Shown: in pieces, positions 25,091 through 34,020 of the stretch | Numbering within the stretch: position 1 is the first letter of the stretch | Layout of the letters: every line of letters begins with the position of its first letter | Source of the DNA: Planctomycetota bacterium | Lineage (GTDB): Bacteria > Planctomycetota > Phycisphaerae > Phycisphaerales > SM1A02 | Direction: 5' to 3' | Assembly: GCA_022563315.1 (NCBI GenBank) | Contig: JADFNO010000015.1 | Location: 1 to 38,541, forward strand | Length of the DNA: 38,541 nucleotides | Program-made: the position numbers and the translations under genes | The notes under the pieces: model-generated | Seen by the model: the letters and a program-made list of their open reading frames with translations, nothing else | What the model was told of the DNA's origin: nothing | Database searches by the model: none

Positions 25091-25729
25091 ATGTGGTCCG
25101 TGGCCGAAATCGCGGATGCGGTCGAAGCCGGTTTGGTCGGCGAAGCCGAACGGCTGGACGCTGAGCACGCGGTCTCCGGGCTCGATGCCCTGGAGGAGGT
25201 GGACGTTCACCCACTTCTTGCGGCGGCGTTCACGCAGGCAGGCTACGGCGTCCACCGCGAGCAGCGTTACCCCGCCCACCGAAAGAGATCCAAACGCAGC
25301 GAAGGCGAACGTTGCGATTTCGTGCTGACCCCCAACGGCCGAGCCCTGGCCTCGCCCGATCAGGCGCCGACGCTGTTCGATCCCCCTGACGCCGTTGCGC
25401 TGGAGGATGCGTTCTGGCTGGAGGTGAAGGTGGTCGCCCAGTACACGCGCGAGGGCCCCAACCACAACTACACGTCGCAGTTTCTCGCCCCGGCCCAAAA
25501 GGACATACGCAAGCTGTTCAAGGATCCGCACACTCACCACGGGGGGTTACTGATTGTGCTGTTTTCCCAGGACGAGCGGGTGGCCGAGCACGATCTGGCC
25601 GCGTGGCTCAGTCGCGGCCTGGCCCACGACTTGCCCGTCGAATCCCCCAGCCTGCGCGAGTTTGCGATCACCGATCGGCTGGGCAACGCGCTATGTGCGC
25701 TGGCGCTCTACCCGATCGCACACGCTTGA
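25091..25729 (+). CDS. PD-(D/E)XK nuclease-like hypothetical protein
   Basis: 212 residues, soluble. It carries a sequence compatible with a PD-(D/E)XK nuclease core: Asp76 in RCDFVLTPNG, then about 35 residues later Glu111-Val-Lys113 in FWLEVKVV, with an N-terminal helix containing VDVHPLLAAAF and HREQRYP before it. The C-terminal half (GGLLIVLFSQDERVAEHDLAAWL) is also like such folds. No methylase or other restriction partner is adjacent, so a stand-alone repair, defence or inactive role is possible. The ATG at 25091 is chosen because an upstream in-frame ATG at 25040 lies within a palindrome. The nuclease call rests on motif spacing only. Confidence 0.55.
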   Translation: MWSVAEIADAVEAGLVGEAERLDAEHAVSGLDALEEVDVHPLLAAAFTQAGYGVHREQRYPAHRKRSKRSEGERCDFVLTPNGRALASPDQAPTLFDPPDAVALEDAFWLEVKVVAQYTREGPNHNYTSQFLAPAQKDIRKLFKDPHTHHGGLLIVLFSQDERVAEHDLAAWLSRGLAHDLPVESPSLREFAITDRLGNALCALALYPIAHA

Positions 25730-25880
25730 TTGAACGGCCTGAGGGTGCCACGCACAGCACAGTCGTGCGTATCGATCGCGCGTCGTTCGTTCATTCGCAC
25801 CAACGACTTGCCCCGACGCGCCCGGAGCCGCTGTCAGTGGCTCGCCGGGAGAATATCGCCCCGGCCGCGGCCCCCTGATC

Positions 25881-25922
25881 CGACTCCTCACCCCTACTTC
25901 CCACAAAAGGGGTCGGGAGTCG
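25881..25922 (+). terminator. Stem-loop followed by TTT
   Basis: CGACTCCTCACCCCT (25881-25895) pairs with AGGGGTCGGGAGTCG (25908-25922) at 13 of 15 positions, with a 12-base loop, then TTTCT. It may terminate transcription of the nuclease-like gene about 150 bases upstream, or be a dispersed repeat. Confidence 0.5.
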
Positions 25923-26059
25923 TTTCTGGGGTTGCGAGTGGATCAGAACTTATTTATTTGCAGGGACTTAGGCTATCCAAATGGGACTTATCCGCATTTT
26001 CGTGGAAGTTTCACGAACAGCGAGTGATACGCATTGCAATTGATCCGTGGGCGGGCGCC

Positions 26060-26118
26060 ATGCTTTGACCCGATAGGGCCAAGCATGCTTCATCCCGAGG
26101 CATCGGGAATGAAGCATG
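26060..26118. repeat. Palindromic repeat family E
   Basis: CATGCTTCATCCCGA (26084-26098) faces its complement with one extra A (26103-26118). A second, smaller pairing CATGCTT/AAGCATG (26060-26066 and 26081-26087) shares the central arm, so the element can form alternative hairpins. No related transposase is in the window. Confidence 0.7.
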
Positions 26119-26185
26119 GCACCCGGGCAACGCCTGAGAATCAATCGGGATTCGTATCACTCTGGCCCGGACGGATGCAAAACAG

Positions 26186-27346
26186 CTACGTCACCGGTGT
26201 GCCGGCAATCACCTTGCGGATCAGCCGGGCCGCCTCCTCCGCGGGCTTATGGTTCGCGAAGCGCAGACAGACACGATGTAACTCCTCGCTCTGCACCGCG
26301 GCGTTCTTGGAATCCTGCAAGTATCGGGTCGCCTGCTTGACAATGGGCATCGGCCCGCCGATGTGCGGCACGAACTCCGGCACGATCTCCCGCTCGGCGA
26401 TGATGTTCGGCAGCAGCCGGTACCGTGTCCGAAGCAATATATTCGCGCCGAGCCAGGAGAGCAGCCCGGTCTTGTAGACGCCGACCATCGCTTTGCGCTG
26501 CACTGTAATGTCCAGCGTGATGGTTCCGGAGACGGCCAAGGCCAGGTCGCACCACGCGATGGCGGCGTCGATTGATCCCGTGATCATGTGCAGCCCGGAA
26601 GGAAAGACCTTGATCCGGCGACGAATGAGCCGGGCGAGCTCGGGATTAGCGGCGACGACGACCCCCCCCATGCCCGAATGCCGGCCCTGCAATTCGTTGT
26701 AAACACTCACGAGCAGGCGCGTATTGGCGCGCACTTCCTGGCGGCGCGACCCGGGGAAGATCACCACCCGCGGCGCGCCTTGGGGCAGTCCGTGCATCCG
26801 CTCGCGCAGCTGCTGCAGGTTCACCCGCCGGTTGATGGCAGGATGTCCGATGAACTTGGCCGGCACACGGCGATCGTTGAACCATTGCTCCTCAAAGGGC
26901 AGCAGGCAGAGGACGAGATCGGTGCTACGGCGCAGCTTCCCCATCCGCCAGCGTCCCCAGGCCCACAACTGCGGGGCGGCGAGATGGATCACTTTCGCCC
27001 CCGCCTTTCGCATCACCTTTGCGATCGGAAAGTTCGCGGCTGGCGAATCGACCGCAACGTGGGCCAGGACCCGATGCTCCCGGGCCCACCGTTTGATCCG
27101 CCTCACCTCGCGTCGGATCTCGGAGAACCGGCGCAGCGCGCTGAGCCCCATCGCCCCGGCCTCGACGGTCTGCTCGATGACTGTCGCGCCTGCCCGGTGC
27201 ATCAGCGGCCCGCCCCAGGCGTAGATGGCAAGTTTCGGATCGTGGTGCAGCAGTTGACGAATCACCGGCGCCGCCAGGGCGTCGCCGCTCGGCTCGAAAG
27301 CGGTAAACAGAATCGCCCGACTTGGCTTGGGCGTGCGCTCGGACAA
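26186..27346 (-). CDS. lpxB: Lipid-A-disaccharide synthase
   Basis: Glycosyltransferase (GT19) that condenses UDP-diacylglucosamine with lipid X to the lipid A disaccharide at the inner membrane. Motifs: AFEPSGDALAA (the family's GE-SGD site, here with Phe-Glu), VDSPAANFPIAK, HLAAPQLWAWGRWRMGKL, LCLLPFEEQWF, FIGHPAINR and FPGSRRQEV. The frame opens at 27415, but TTG at 27346 has AAGGA seven bases before it. It gives 386 residues, matching E. coli LpxB (382), so it is preferred. The gene stands alone; lpxA, lpxC and lpxD are not in the window. Its presence indicates an LPS-like outer membrane. Confidence 0.93.
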   Translation of the reverse strand: MSERTPKPSRAILFTAFEPSGDALAAPVIRQLLHHDPKLAIYAWGGPLMHRAGATVIEQTVEAGAMGLSALRRFSEIRREVRRIKRWAREHRVLAHVAVDSPAANFPIAKVMRKAGAKVIHLAAPQLWAWGRWRMGKLRRSTDLVLCLLPFEEQWFNDRRVPAKFIGHPAINRRVNLQQLRERMHGLPQGAPRVVIFPGSRRQEVRANTRLLVSVYNELQGRHSGMGGVVVAANPELARLIRRRIKVFPSGLHMITGSIDAAIAWCDLALAVSGTITLDITVQRKAMVGVYKTGLLSWLGANILLRTRYRLLPNIIAEREIVPEFVPHIGGPMPIVKQATRYLQDSKNAAVQSEELHRVCLRFANHKPAEEAARLIRKVIAGTPVT

Positions 27347-27466
27347 AGGCAGATCCTTCCCGCTCGGCCACGGTTGGCGACGGCGCCCCGGTCTTATCAC
27401 TCTCGCCGGAAACAATTCGTCGCCGCCGCGAGGTGAACTTCAACCCCACCGGCATACCATACGCCG

Positions 27467-28639
27467 ATGTTCGGCTTCGTGCATCCCTCACGACGGCTAT
27501 TGGGACCAGCGGTGCTCGCGGCCGTCGGAGGCTGGGCGGTCATGACGGCGTCGCGGGACGAGAGCGCCTCCAACACCACGAGCCATGCCGCCGTGACCGG
27601 CCCGGCCGGAACCCCGGCGGCACCACCCGCACCCGTAGCTGGCGCTCCCCCCTTGCCGGGCCCCCCCATCCTCGGCTTCGCCATCAACGCGCACCACATC
27701 GACGACCTTTCGGTCTATCTCGCCTCGGTCGATCGCATCGCCGAGGTCGGGGCCAATGCGCTGATCGTCGTCACGCCGATGTTCCAACAGCACGTCGATT
27801 CCACCGACATCCGGTATCTGCCCGGAAAATGCCCCACGGACGAACAGCTTCTGGCCATACTCGCCCGCGCCAAGCAGCGCCACTTGTCCACGACGCTCCT
27901 GCCGATCGTCCTGATCGAGGACCCCGGCGAAAAGGACTGGCGCGGCGTCATCAGTCCCCGCGATTGGGATGCGTGGTGGGTCAGCTACGACCGTCTCATC
28001 GATCGGTTCCTCGACATCGCCGTGGCCGCCGAGGTTGACCGCTTCTGCATCGGCAGCGAGCTGAACACCACCGAGCCGCAGATCGATCGCTGGCGTCGGA
28101 TCATTCAACGTGTCCGCAGCCGTTACAAGGGCACGATCACCTATTCCGCCAATTGGGATCGTTACGACAAAGTCACGATCTGGCCCCTGGTGGATGTGAT
28201 GAGTGTGAGCGCGTACTTCGAGCTGGCGCGAGACGAGCCGGACGCGCCGGTTCAGAAGCTGCGCGAAGCCTGGGTCCGTGAGCGTGATCGGTTACTGCTG
28301 ATCGCCCAGCGTTACGATCGACCGCTGATGATCACCGAAGTTGGGTATCCCTCGCTGCCCTCAGCCGCCGCCTTTCCCTGGGATTATGTGGCTGCCGATG
28401 GCGTGTTGGCCGACCACGAGGCACAAGCCCGCTGCTACGAGGCGTTCTTCGGCGCATGGAGCGAAGTCGTCAGCCGACCGGACAGCCCCGTGCTGGGCTT
28501 CCACTGTTACTATTGGGATCCGTATCACCACGGCGACCGCTTGGACACCGGCTATGGCGTGGACGGCAAGCCCGCGCTGAAGACCATCGCCGATGGATTC
28601 CGGGCCATTCGGCGCCGCGTCGCCAAGAACACCAGCTAG
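27467..28639 (+). CDS. GH113-like TIM-barrel glycoside hydrolase
   Basis: 390 residues. After a short hydrophobic N-terminus (LLGPAVLAAVGGWAVMTAS, possible signal anchor) and a Pro/Ala-rich linker to residue 68, the rest reads as a TIM barrel. The likely acid/base is Glu198 in CIGSELNTTE and the likely nucleophile Glu291 in MITEVGYPS. Conserved NALIVVTPMFQ and FHCYYWDPYHHGD are also present. GH113 members are beta-mannanases, but many relatives are uncharacterised, so the substrate is open. It is probably periplasmic or membrane-anchored. It is divergent from lpxB and shares a 120-base promoter gap with it. Confidence 0.75.
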   Translation: MFGFVHPSRRLLGPAVLAAVGGWAVMTASRDESASNTTSHAAVTGPAGTPAAPPAPVAGAPPLPGPPILGFAINAHHIDDLSVYLASVDRIAEVGANALIVVTPMFQQHVDSTDIRYLPGKCPTDEQLLAILARAKQRHLSTTLLPIVLIEDPGEKDWRGVISPRDWDAWWVSYDRLIDRFLDIAVAAEVDRFCIGSELNTTEPQIDRWRRIIQRVRSRYKGTITYSANWDRYDKVTIWPLVDVMSVSAYFELARDEPDAPVQKLREAWVRERDRLLLIAQRYDRPLMITEVGYPSLPSAAAFPWDYVAADGVLADHEAQARCYEAFFGAWSEVVSRPDSPVLGFHCYYWDPYHHGDRLDTGYGVDGKPALKTIADGFRAIRRRVAKNTS

Positions 28640-28732
28640 CCGAGGCCGTGGCGGACGGCCCGGGCATCGCTAGGATGTCCACCGCTCTAGCGACCGTGTC
28701 GCTGGGCAGCTTCTTGTAAGGTTCAACGCTCA

Positions 28733-30535
28733 ATGCTCAAGCGCACCCACATGTGTGGTGAACTGCGGATCGACCACGACGGCCAAACTGTCACCCTGGC
28801 TGGGTGGGTCAATACCTATCGAGACCAAGGTAAAGGCTTGATCTTCATAGACTTGCGCGACCGGGAGGGGTTGATGCAAGTCGTGTTCGACCTGGAGGAT
28901 GTGGGCGAGCATGTGGTCACCGAGGCCAGATCGCTGCGGCGCGAGGACGTCATCGCCATCACCGGGCTGGTGCGGAAGCGCGTCGGCGATCCCAACCCCC
29001 GGCTGGCGACGGGCGAGGTCGAGGTCATGGCCACGAAGCTGGAGGTGCTCAACAAGACCGAGACCCCGCCGATCCTGCCTGATGAGCATGATGCCCAGAA
29101 GATCGCCGAAGAGAAGCGCCTGCAATATCGCTACATCGATCTACGCCGCCCGCGGATGCAGCATATCCTTCGCAGGCGTTTTGAGGTGACGCGCATCACG
29201 CGGCAATTTTTCGCCGACCACGGCTTCATTGAGATCGAGACGCCTTGCCTGATCAAGACCACACCCGAGGGCGCTCGCGACTTTATCGTCCCCTCGCGCG
29301 CCTACCCCGGCCAGTGGTACGCCCTTCCTCAAAGCCCGCAGATCTTCAAGCAGATTCTCATGGCTTCGGGTTTCGATCGCTATTTGCAGATTGTCCGATG
29401 TTTCCGTGATGAAGATCCGCGCGCCGATCGTCAAGCTGAGTTCAGCCAGATCGACCTGGAGATGAGCTTTGTCGATCGCGATGACATCATCACCCTCATG
29501 AGCGAGTTCACGCGGCACTTGTGGATGAAGATGCTTGACATCGACATCGGTGACATCCCGGTGATGTCACATCAAGAGGCGATGGATCGATTCGGCATCG
29601 ACCGGCCGGACACACGCTTCGATCTGGAGCTCACCGACGTCTCCGACCTCGCGGCAAAGACCGAGTTTCGCGTTTTCCAAGATGCGCTCGCCAAGGACAA
29701 AGGCGTCGTCAAGGCTATCCGCGTGCCCGGCGGCGCCGCCAAGATGTCGCGCAAGATCACGGATGGATACAGCGAATTTGTCAAGACCTTCGGCGCCGGC
29801 GGCGTGCCCACGGTCAAGTACACCGAGAACGGGTACGAAACCGGCGTCGCCAAGTTTGTCGCGCCCATCGCTGATGAACTCAAGCAACGACTCGGCCTCG
29901 AGGTCGGCGACCTCGTGTTCTTCGGAGCTGACACCAATACCGTGGTGTGCCGGGCGCTGGGCGAGTTGCGCAACAAGCTGGCTCGTGATCTTGAGCTGAT
30001 CGACCCAACCGCATGGAACTTCCTCTGGGTCGTGGACTTCCCGATGTTCGAATACGACGCCGAACAAGGCCGGTGGGTCGCGCTGCACCACCCCTTCACG
30101 GGGCCGATGCCCGGCGAGGAAGACAAGCTCGACGACGATCCGGGGGGATGTATCTCAGCAGCGTACGATCTCGTCTGCAACGGCTCGGAAATCGCGGGCG
30201 GGTCGATCCGTATTCATCAGCCGCCGATGCAGCAGAAGGTGTTCCGTCTTCTGGGGATCAACGATGAGGAGGCGGAGCAGAAGTTCGGGTTCCTGTTGCG
30301 GGCACTGCGCTATGGGGCGCCCCCCATGGGCGGCATCGCATTCGGACTCGATCGACTGGTCATGCTGCTGGTTGGGACGAACAATATCCGTGACGTCATC
30401 GCCTTCCCCAAAACCCAAACAGGTCAGGACCTCATGACCGAGGCCCCCGGGCCGGTCGATCCGCAGCAACTAGAGGAATTGCACGTACGTATCGAGTTGC
30501 CTAACGATACGCCGGCTCCCGCTGGTGCCGGCTAG
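28733..30535 (+). CDS. aspS: Aspartyl-tRNA synthetase, bacterial type
   Basis: Class II synthetase of 600 residues that charges tRNA-Asp. The order is an OB-fold anticodon-binding domain (LAGWVNTYRDQGKGLIFIDLRD, in pieces), motif 1 region (FEVTRITRQFFADHGFIEIETP), motif 2 (RCFRDEDPRADRQAEFSQID), the bacterial GAD insertion domain (about 290-420), and motif 3 (GGIAFGLDRLVMLL). Length fits the bacterial long form. Whether it is discriminating or also charges tRNA-Asn was not determined; asnB downstream makes free asparagine. The frame starts at ATG 28733. Confidence 0.97.
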   Translation: MLKRTHMCGELRIDHDGQTVTLAGWVNTYRDQGKGLIFIDLRDREGLMQVVFDLEDVGEHVVTEARSLRREDVIAITGLVRKRVGDPNPRLATGEVEVMATKLEVLNKTETPPILPDEHDAQKIAEEKRLQYRYIDLRRPRMQHILRRRFEVTRITRQFFADHGFIEIETPCLIKTTPEGARDFIVPSRAYPGQWYALPQSPQIFKQILMASGFDRYLQIVRCFRDEDPRADRQAEFSQIDLEMSFVDRDDIITLMSEFTRHLWMKMLDIDIGDIPVMSHQEAMDRFGIDRPDTRFDLELTDVSDLAAKTEFRVFQDALAKDKGVVKAIRVPGGAAKMSRKITDGYSEFVKTFGAGGVPTVKYTENGYETGVAKFVAPIADELKQRLGLEVGDLVFFGADTNTVVCRALGELRNKLARDLELIDPTAWNFLWVVDFPMFEYDAEQGRWVALHHPFTGPMPGEEDKLDDDPGGCISAAYDLVCNGSEIAGGSIRIHQPPMQQKVFRLLGINDEEAEQKFGFLLRALRYGAPPMGGIAFGLDRLVMLLVGTNNIRDVIAFPKTQTGQDLMTEAPGPVDPQQLEELHVRIELPNDTPAPAGAG

Positions 30536-30577
30536 ACACACGCTGCCCAAGCTCCCCGTGTGTCGGCGCAGTCTTAT

Positions 30578-30682
30578 CCCCCCTCCCTTTGAGGGGAGGG
30601 GCGAGGGGGTGGGGTGATTGGTCCGTTGTTCTAACAAGCCCAACCCACCCCCCAACCCCCTCCCTGGAAGGGAGGGGGAGTG
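30578..30682. repeat. C/G-rich inverted pair, family F
   Basis: The left unit (30578-30614: CCCCCCTCCCTTTGAGGGG then a G-rich tail) and the right unit (30639-30682) are inverted, imperfect copies. Each is itself a hairpin of CCCTCCC against GGGAGGG type. They fill the gap between aspS and asnB. A related unit lies inside asnB at 32120-32155. Confidence 0.8.
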
Positions 30683-30725
30683 TGGCGCATCTCTCCGTGC
30701 GCCCTCCCTGCTACCCTTGCGGTGA

Positions 30726-32630
30726 ATGTGCGGCATCGGCGGAATCCTGCGCACGGATGGCGAGCCCATCCCTGAGGAATGGCTCGACGCGATCGATGCG
30801 CGCATCGCCTATCGCGGTCCGGACGGCCAAGGCCGATTTCGTGACCGTGTAGAAATCGATACGCCGGATGGCAAGCGCATTGTTGAAATCGCCTTTGTCC
30901 ACCGTCGCCTCTCGATCATCGACCACGAAGACGGCGGCCAGCCGATGGTTTCACAGCGGGGGCGAAACGAGAACGAAGGCCTCGTTGCCGTCGTCTTCAA
31001 CGGCTGCATCTACAACCATCGCGAAATCCGCCAGGAGTTAGAGGAAAAAGGCCATCACTTCGTCACCGACCACAGCGACACCGAAGTGCTGATCCACGGC
31101 TGGCGCGAGTGGAAGGAAAAACTCACCGATCACCTCGAAGGCATGTATGCGTTCGCGGTGTGGGACCGCGAAGCGGCAAGCCTCTACCTGGCGCGTGATC
31201 CCTTTGGCGAGAAACCGCTTTACCACAGCCCGATGTACCTTGATGGTGACGAAAGAACCCCTTGCGTTGCGTTTGCCAACGAGCCACGGTGCGTCGCACG
31301 CATCAATGAGTTTGACCGTGCCCCACAACAACTGCCGGCCCTTTCAGATTACTTGGGTCGGTATCTGCAGGTTGGCTACGGGTGGAAGCGTCAAACGCCA
31401 TATGGCAACGAAGGAGTTCATGCCCTACAGCCGGGCGAATTCCTCAAGAGCATGTTTGGTCACGATTCATCAGATCGCCTAGCTCGACCGCGCGAGCGGC
31501 CCGAAAGCAGCCAAGATGAGATCGAATGGCTGCTCGAACAGGCTGTGAGGCGCCGCCTGGAAGCGGACGTTCCACTGGGATGTTTCCTAAGCGGCGGCGT
31601 GGACTCATCGCTCATCAGTCACTTCGCCAAGAAATACAAACCTGATCTGCGCACGTTCGCGGTTCGCATGCCTGACCTACGTTTCGACGAATCGAGTTAT
31701 GCCGAGCAGGTTGCGCGGTCTCTTGGAACCGATCACACAACGCTCGACGCAGCGACAGACCCCTCCGGCGATCTCGTCATGCTCATCGAAACGCTTGGTC
31801 AGCCGTTCGGTGATAGTTCAATACTCCCAACATTCTGGGTCAGCAAAGCCGCACGTGAACATGTCAAAGTGGCAATTGCCGGCGACGGCGGGGATGAATT
31901 GTTCGTGGGATACGAGCGCTACCTCGCGGCCAGCCCACTTCGTCGCTTTCATTGGTTGCTCTCCTTCCTACCTTCGGTACTGCTACTCAAGGCACATCCA
32001 AAGAGCCGCCTTCACAAGCTGGGACGGCTTGGCGACATGGCGCGCGACTATCCATCACTGGGCGTCCTTGCGATGGAATCGATCTTCACACAAACGCAAA
32101 TTGCACAGTTGCTCCAACGCCCCTCTCCCCCTGGGACAGGGGTTGGGGGTGAGGGAAGTCCGGATGCAATCGCTGCCTTGCGCGACGCCGACATCGAAAA
32201 TTATTTGCCCAACGATCTGCTGCGAAAAGTCGACACCGCATCCATGGCTTGCGGATTGGAAGTCCGTTGCCCGTTCCTCGATCGTGATCTCGCTCGCGCC
32301 GTCCTGGCCATGCCGATCGAAAAACTCATCCCCGGCGGCAAACGCAAGGGGCTGCTCCGCCGGATCGCCCGCAAATATCTCCCAACTGAGATCGTCGATC
32401 GACCCAAAATGGGGTTCGCCATCCCCATCGGCGAATGGTTTCGCAGCGATTATGGCGGCATGAAAGCCTTGCTGCTAGATCACTTACAGTCCACCGACCC
32501 CTTCGGCCCGATCGACTTGAACCGCAAAGCGGTGCAGCGATTCATCGACGAGCACATGAGCGGAAAATGCGACCACAGCCAGCGGTTGTTCACATTGCTG
32601 ACCCTCTCAATCTGGGCCAAGTCGCTCTAG
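30726..32630 (+). CDS. asnB: Asparagine synthase (glutamine-hydrolysing)
   Basis: 634 residues. After Met1 is removed, Cys2 (MCGIGGIL) is the glutaminase nucleophile of the N-terminal Ntn domain, with AYRGPDGQG and VVFNGCIYNHREIR. The C-terminal synthetase domain has the ATP pyrophosphatase loop LSGGVDSSL (about 290) and ENYLPNDLLRKVDTASMACGLEVRCPFLD. It makes asparagine from aspartate, glutamine and ATP; related enzymes amidate other substrates, such as cell-wall or sugar intermediates. Residues about 465-477 (RPSPPGTGVGGEG) are the translation of a family F palindrome and interrupt the region before ADIENYLP. The frame is kept, so the enzyme is probably still functional. The start has only GGTGA just before ATG. 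Confidence 0.92.
   Translation: MCGIGGILRTDGEPIPEEWLDAIDARIAYRGPDGQGRFRDRVEIDTPDGKRIVEIAFVHRRLSIIDHEDGGQPMVSQRGRNENEGLVAVVFNGCIYNHREIRQELEEKGHHFVTDHSDTEVLIHGWREWKEKLTDHLEGMYAFAVWDREAASLYLARDPFGEKPLYHSPMYLDGDERTPCVAFANEPRCVARINEFDRAPQQLPALSDYLGRYLQVGYGWKRQTPYGNEGVHALQPGEFLKSMFGHDSSDRLARPRERPESSQDEIEWLLEQAVRRRLEADVPLGCFLSGGVDSSLISHFAKKYKPDLRTFAVRMPDLRFDESSYAEQVARSLGTDHTTLDAATDPSGDLVMLIETLGQPFGDSSILPTFWVSKAAREHVKVAIAGDGGDELFVGYERYLAASPLRRFHWLLSFLPSVLLLKAHPKSRLHKLGRLGDMARDYPSLGVLAMESIFTQTQIAQLLQRPSPPGTGVGGEGSPDAIAALRDADIENYLPNDLLRKVDTASMACGLEVRCPFLDRDLARAVLAMPIEKLIPGGKRKGLLRRIARKYLPTEIVDRPKMGFAIPIGEWFRSDYGGMKALLLDHLQSTDPFGPIDLNRKAVQRFIDEHMSGKCDHSQRLFTLLTLSIWAKSL
32120..32155 (+). repeat. Family F palindrome inside asnB
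   Basis: CCCCTCTCCCCCTG is followed by CAGGGGTTGGGGGTGAGGG with a short spacer, a hairpin with a GG bulge. Composition and structure match the pair at 30578-30682 more than the surrounding codons. It adds about 12 residues rich in Pro and Gly and preserves the reading frame. Confidence 0.75.
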
Positions 32631-32673
32631 CCCTCCCTGCAAAGCTCGGCCGTTGGCGGTACCCTTTGCGGCC

Positions 32674-34020
32674 ATGAAGCACGGAAACCTGCTCACCGTT
32701 CTGATTCTGATCGGCCTGGCGGCTGGTTGTGTGTACGGACAGTTCGTGCTGTTCGGATCGATGGGCGACGATCCGGATGCGCACTGGACCAAACAGGCGG
32801 GCGATCTAATTCTCATCCGCCCGTTGTTCCTGCTCATCATCCCGCTGGTCTTCGTCAGTGTCGTCGTCGGCATGACATCGATCGGCGATCCATCCAAGTT
32901 GGGTCTGATCGGCTCCTCAACTGTTCTTTACTATCTCGTGACCATGCTGATCGCGGTGACGATCGGCGCGATCTTGGTAACCTCGTTTCGACCGGGCGAT
33001 CTTTCGGATGAAGCGGCGGCCAAACTTCGCGGCGATGCCCAGGTTGAATACGACGCCTCGGATATCAAGGGCAACATCGAGGAGGCAGCCGACCGCGGCC
33101 AGGATCGCCTCGGCGGAGCGTGGATGAACATTCTGCGCCAGATGGTGCCGCGGAATATCTTTGACGAGATGGCCAAGGGGCGCACATTAGGCGTCATCAT
33201 GTTCGCGATACTATTTGGCTTGGCGTTAGCGGCGGGCGGCGATGCGACCAAACCCGTGATACGGCTGTTTGAAGGTCTTTTTGCCGCCGTCATGAAACTG
33301 GTTCTGTGGGTCATCTGGCTCACCCCAGCCGGGGTCTTTCTGCTCGTCGCGTGGACGGTCGGCAAGGTGGGCTTTGGAGAACTGGTCGGCCCACTTTCCA
33401 AATACATTGCGGTGGTGCTGACGGGATTGGCCATTCACGGATTCATCGTGCTGCCGTTGATTCTCTTGCTGTTCACCCGCAAGAACCCGTATCGGTACAT
33501 GTTCCAGATGCGGCGGGCCCTGATGACCGCATTCGGCACCGACTCCAGCGCAGCCACGCTTCCGGTGACGCTTGAAAGCGCCCAGGGCGAGGGCGGGTGC
33601 TCCAAGCGCGCCGCGAACTTTGTTCTGCCGCTGGGCGCAACCGTCAACATGGATGGCACCGCGCTCTACGAAGCCGTCGCCGTCGTCTTCCTCTTCCAGC
33701 TCTGGGGGATCGATCTCAGCTTCACCGAGCTGCTCATCGTGATCATCACCGCGACCTTGGCGGCCGTCGGCGCGGCCGGCATCCCATCCGCCGGCACCAT
33801 CACCATGGTCATCGTCATCCTCGCCGTCAATCAAGGCCTGCAAGGTCGAGGCTTCGCTCAATCCGAGTTGCTGCCGACCGCCGCGATCGGCGTGATCATC
33901 GGCGTGGATCGCATCGTCGATATGTGCCGAACCACCGTCAACGTGTGGGGCGACGCCGTCGGGGCGAAGATCATCACCAAACTCGCGCCGGACCCCGAGC
34001 AGGATTTGGAAGCACCGTAG
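32674..34020 (+). CDS. Dicarboxylate/amino acid:cation symporter (DAACS family)
   Basis: GltP/DctA-type secondary transporter of 448 residues for glutamate, aspartate or C4-dicarboxylates with Na+ or H+. Signature blocks: LPLGATVNMDGTALYEAVAV (NMDGT), AAGIPSAGTITMVIV (HP2 loop) and VDRIVDMCRTTVNVWGDAVG. A charged insert of about 45 residues (SDEAAAKLRGDAQVEYDA and beyond) lies between early helices. ATG at 32674 is chosen over an in-frame TTG at 32653 because the first helix (LLTVLILIGLAAGCVYG) follows closely. The stop TAG (34018-34020) is part of a family A palindrome that borders the RAYT gene. Exact substrate not predictable. Confidence 0.92.
   Translation: MKHGNLLTVLILIGLAAGCVYGQFVLFGSMGDDPDAHWTKQAGDLILIRPLFLLIIPLVFVSVVVGMTSIGDPSKLGLIGSSTVLYYLVTMLIAVTIGAILVTSFRPGDLSDEAAAKLRGDAQVEYDASDIKGNIEEAADRGQDRLGGAWMNILRQMVPRNIFDEMAKGRTLGVIMFAILFGLALAAGGDATKPVIRLFEGLFAAVMKLVLWVIWLTPAGVFLLVAWTVGKVGFGELVGPLSKYIAVVLTGLAIHGFIVLPLILLLFTRKNPYRYMFQMRRALMTAFGTDSSAATLPVTLESAQGEGGCSKRAANFVLPLGATVNMDGTALYEAVAVVFLFQLWGIDLSFTELLIVIITATLAAVGAAGIPSAGTITMVIVILAVNQGLQGRGFAQSELLPTAAIGVIIGVDRIVDMCRTTVNVWGDAVGAKIITKLAPDPEQDLEAP

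Larger units (their letters stand above)
25730..26185. other. Repeat-bearing gap between two converging genes
   Basis: These 456 bases lack a credible gene. They contain a terminator-like stem-loop at 25881-25922 and an imperfect double palindrome (family E) at 26060-26118, both typical of dispersed intergenic elements. The remainder shows no clear feature. Confidence 0.6.

Noticed and set aside
26588-27436. 282-codon plus-strand open frame
   Set aside because: It lies wholly over lpxB, which has intact family motifs on the minus strand.
30726-34020. Biosynthetic gene cluster built around asnB
   Set aside because: Neighbours are a tRNA synthetase and a symporter; no peptide precursor, ligase or tailoring enzyme is present.
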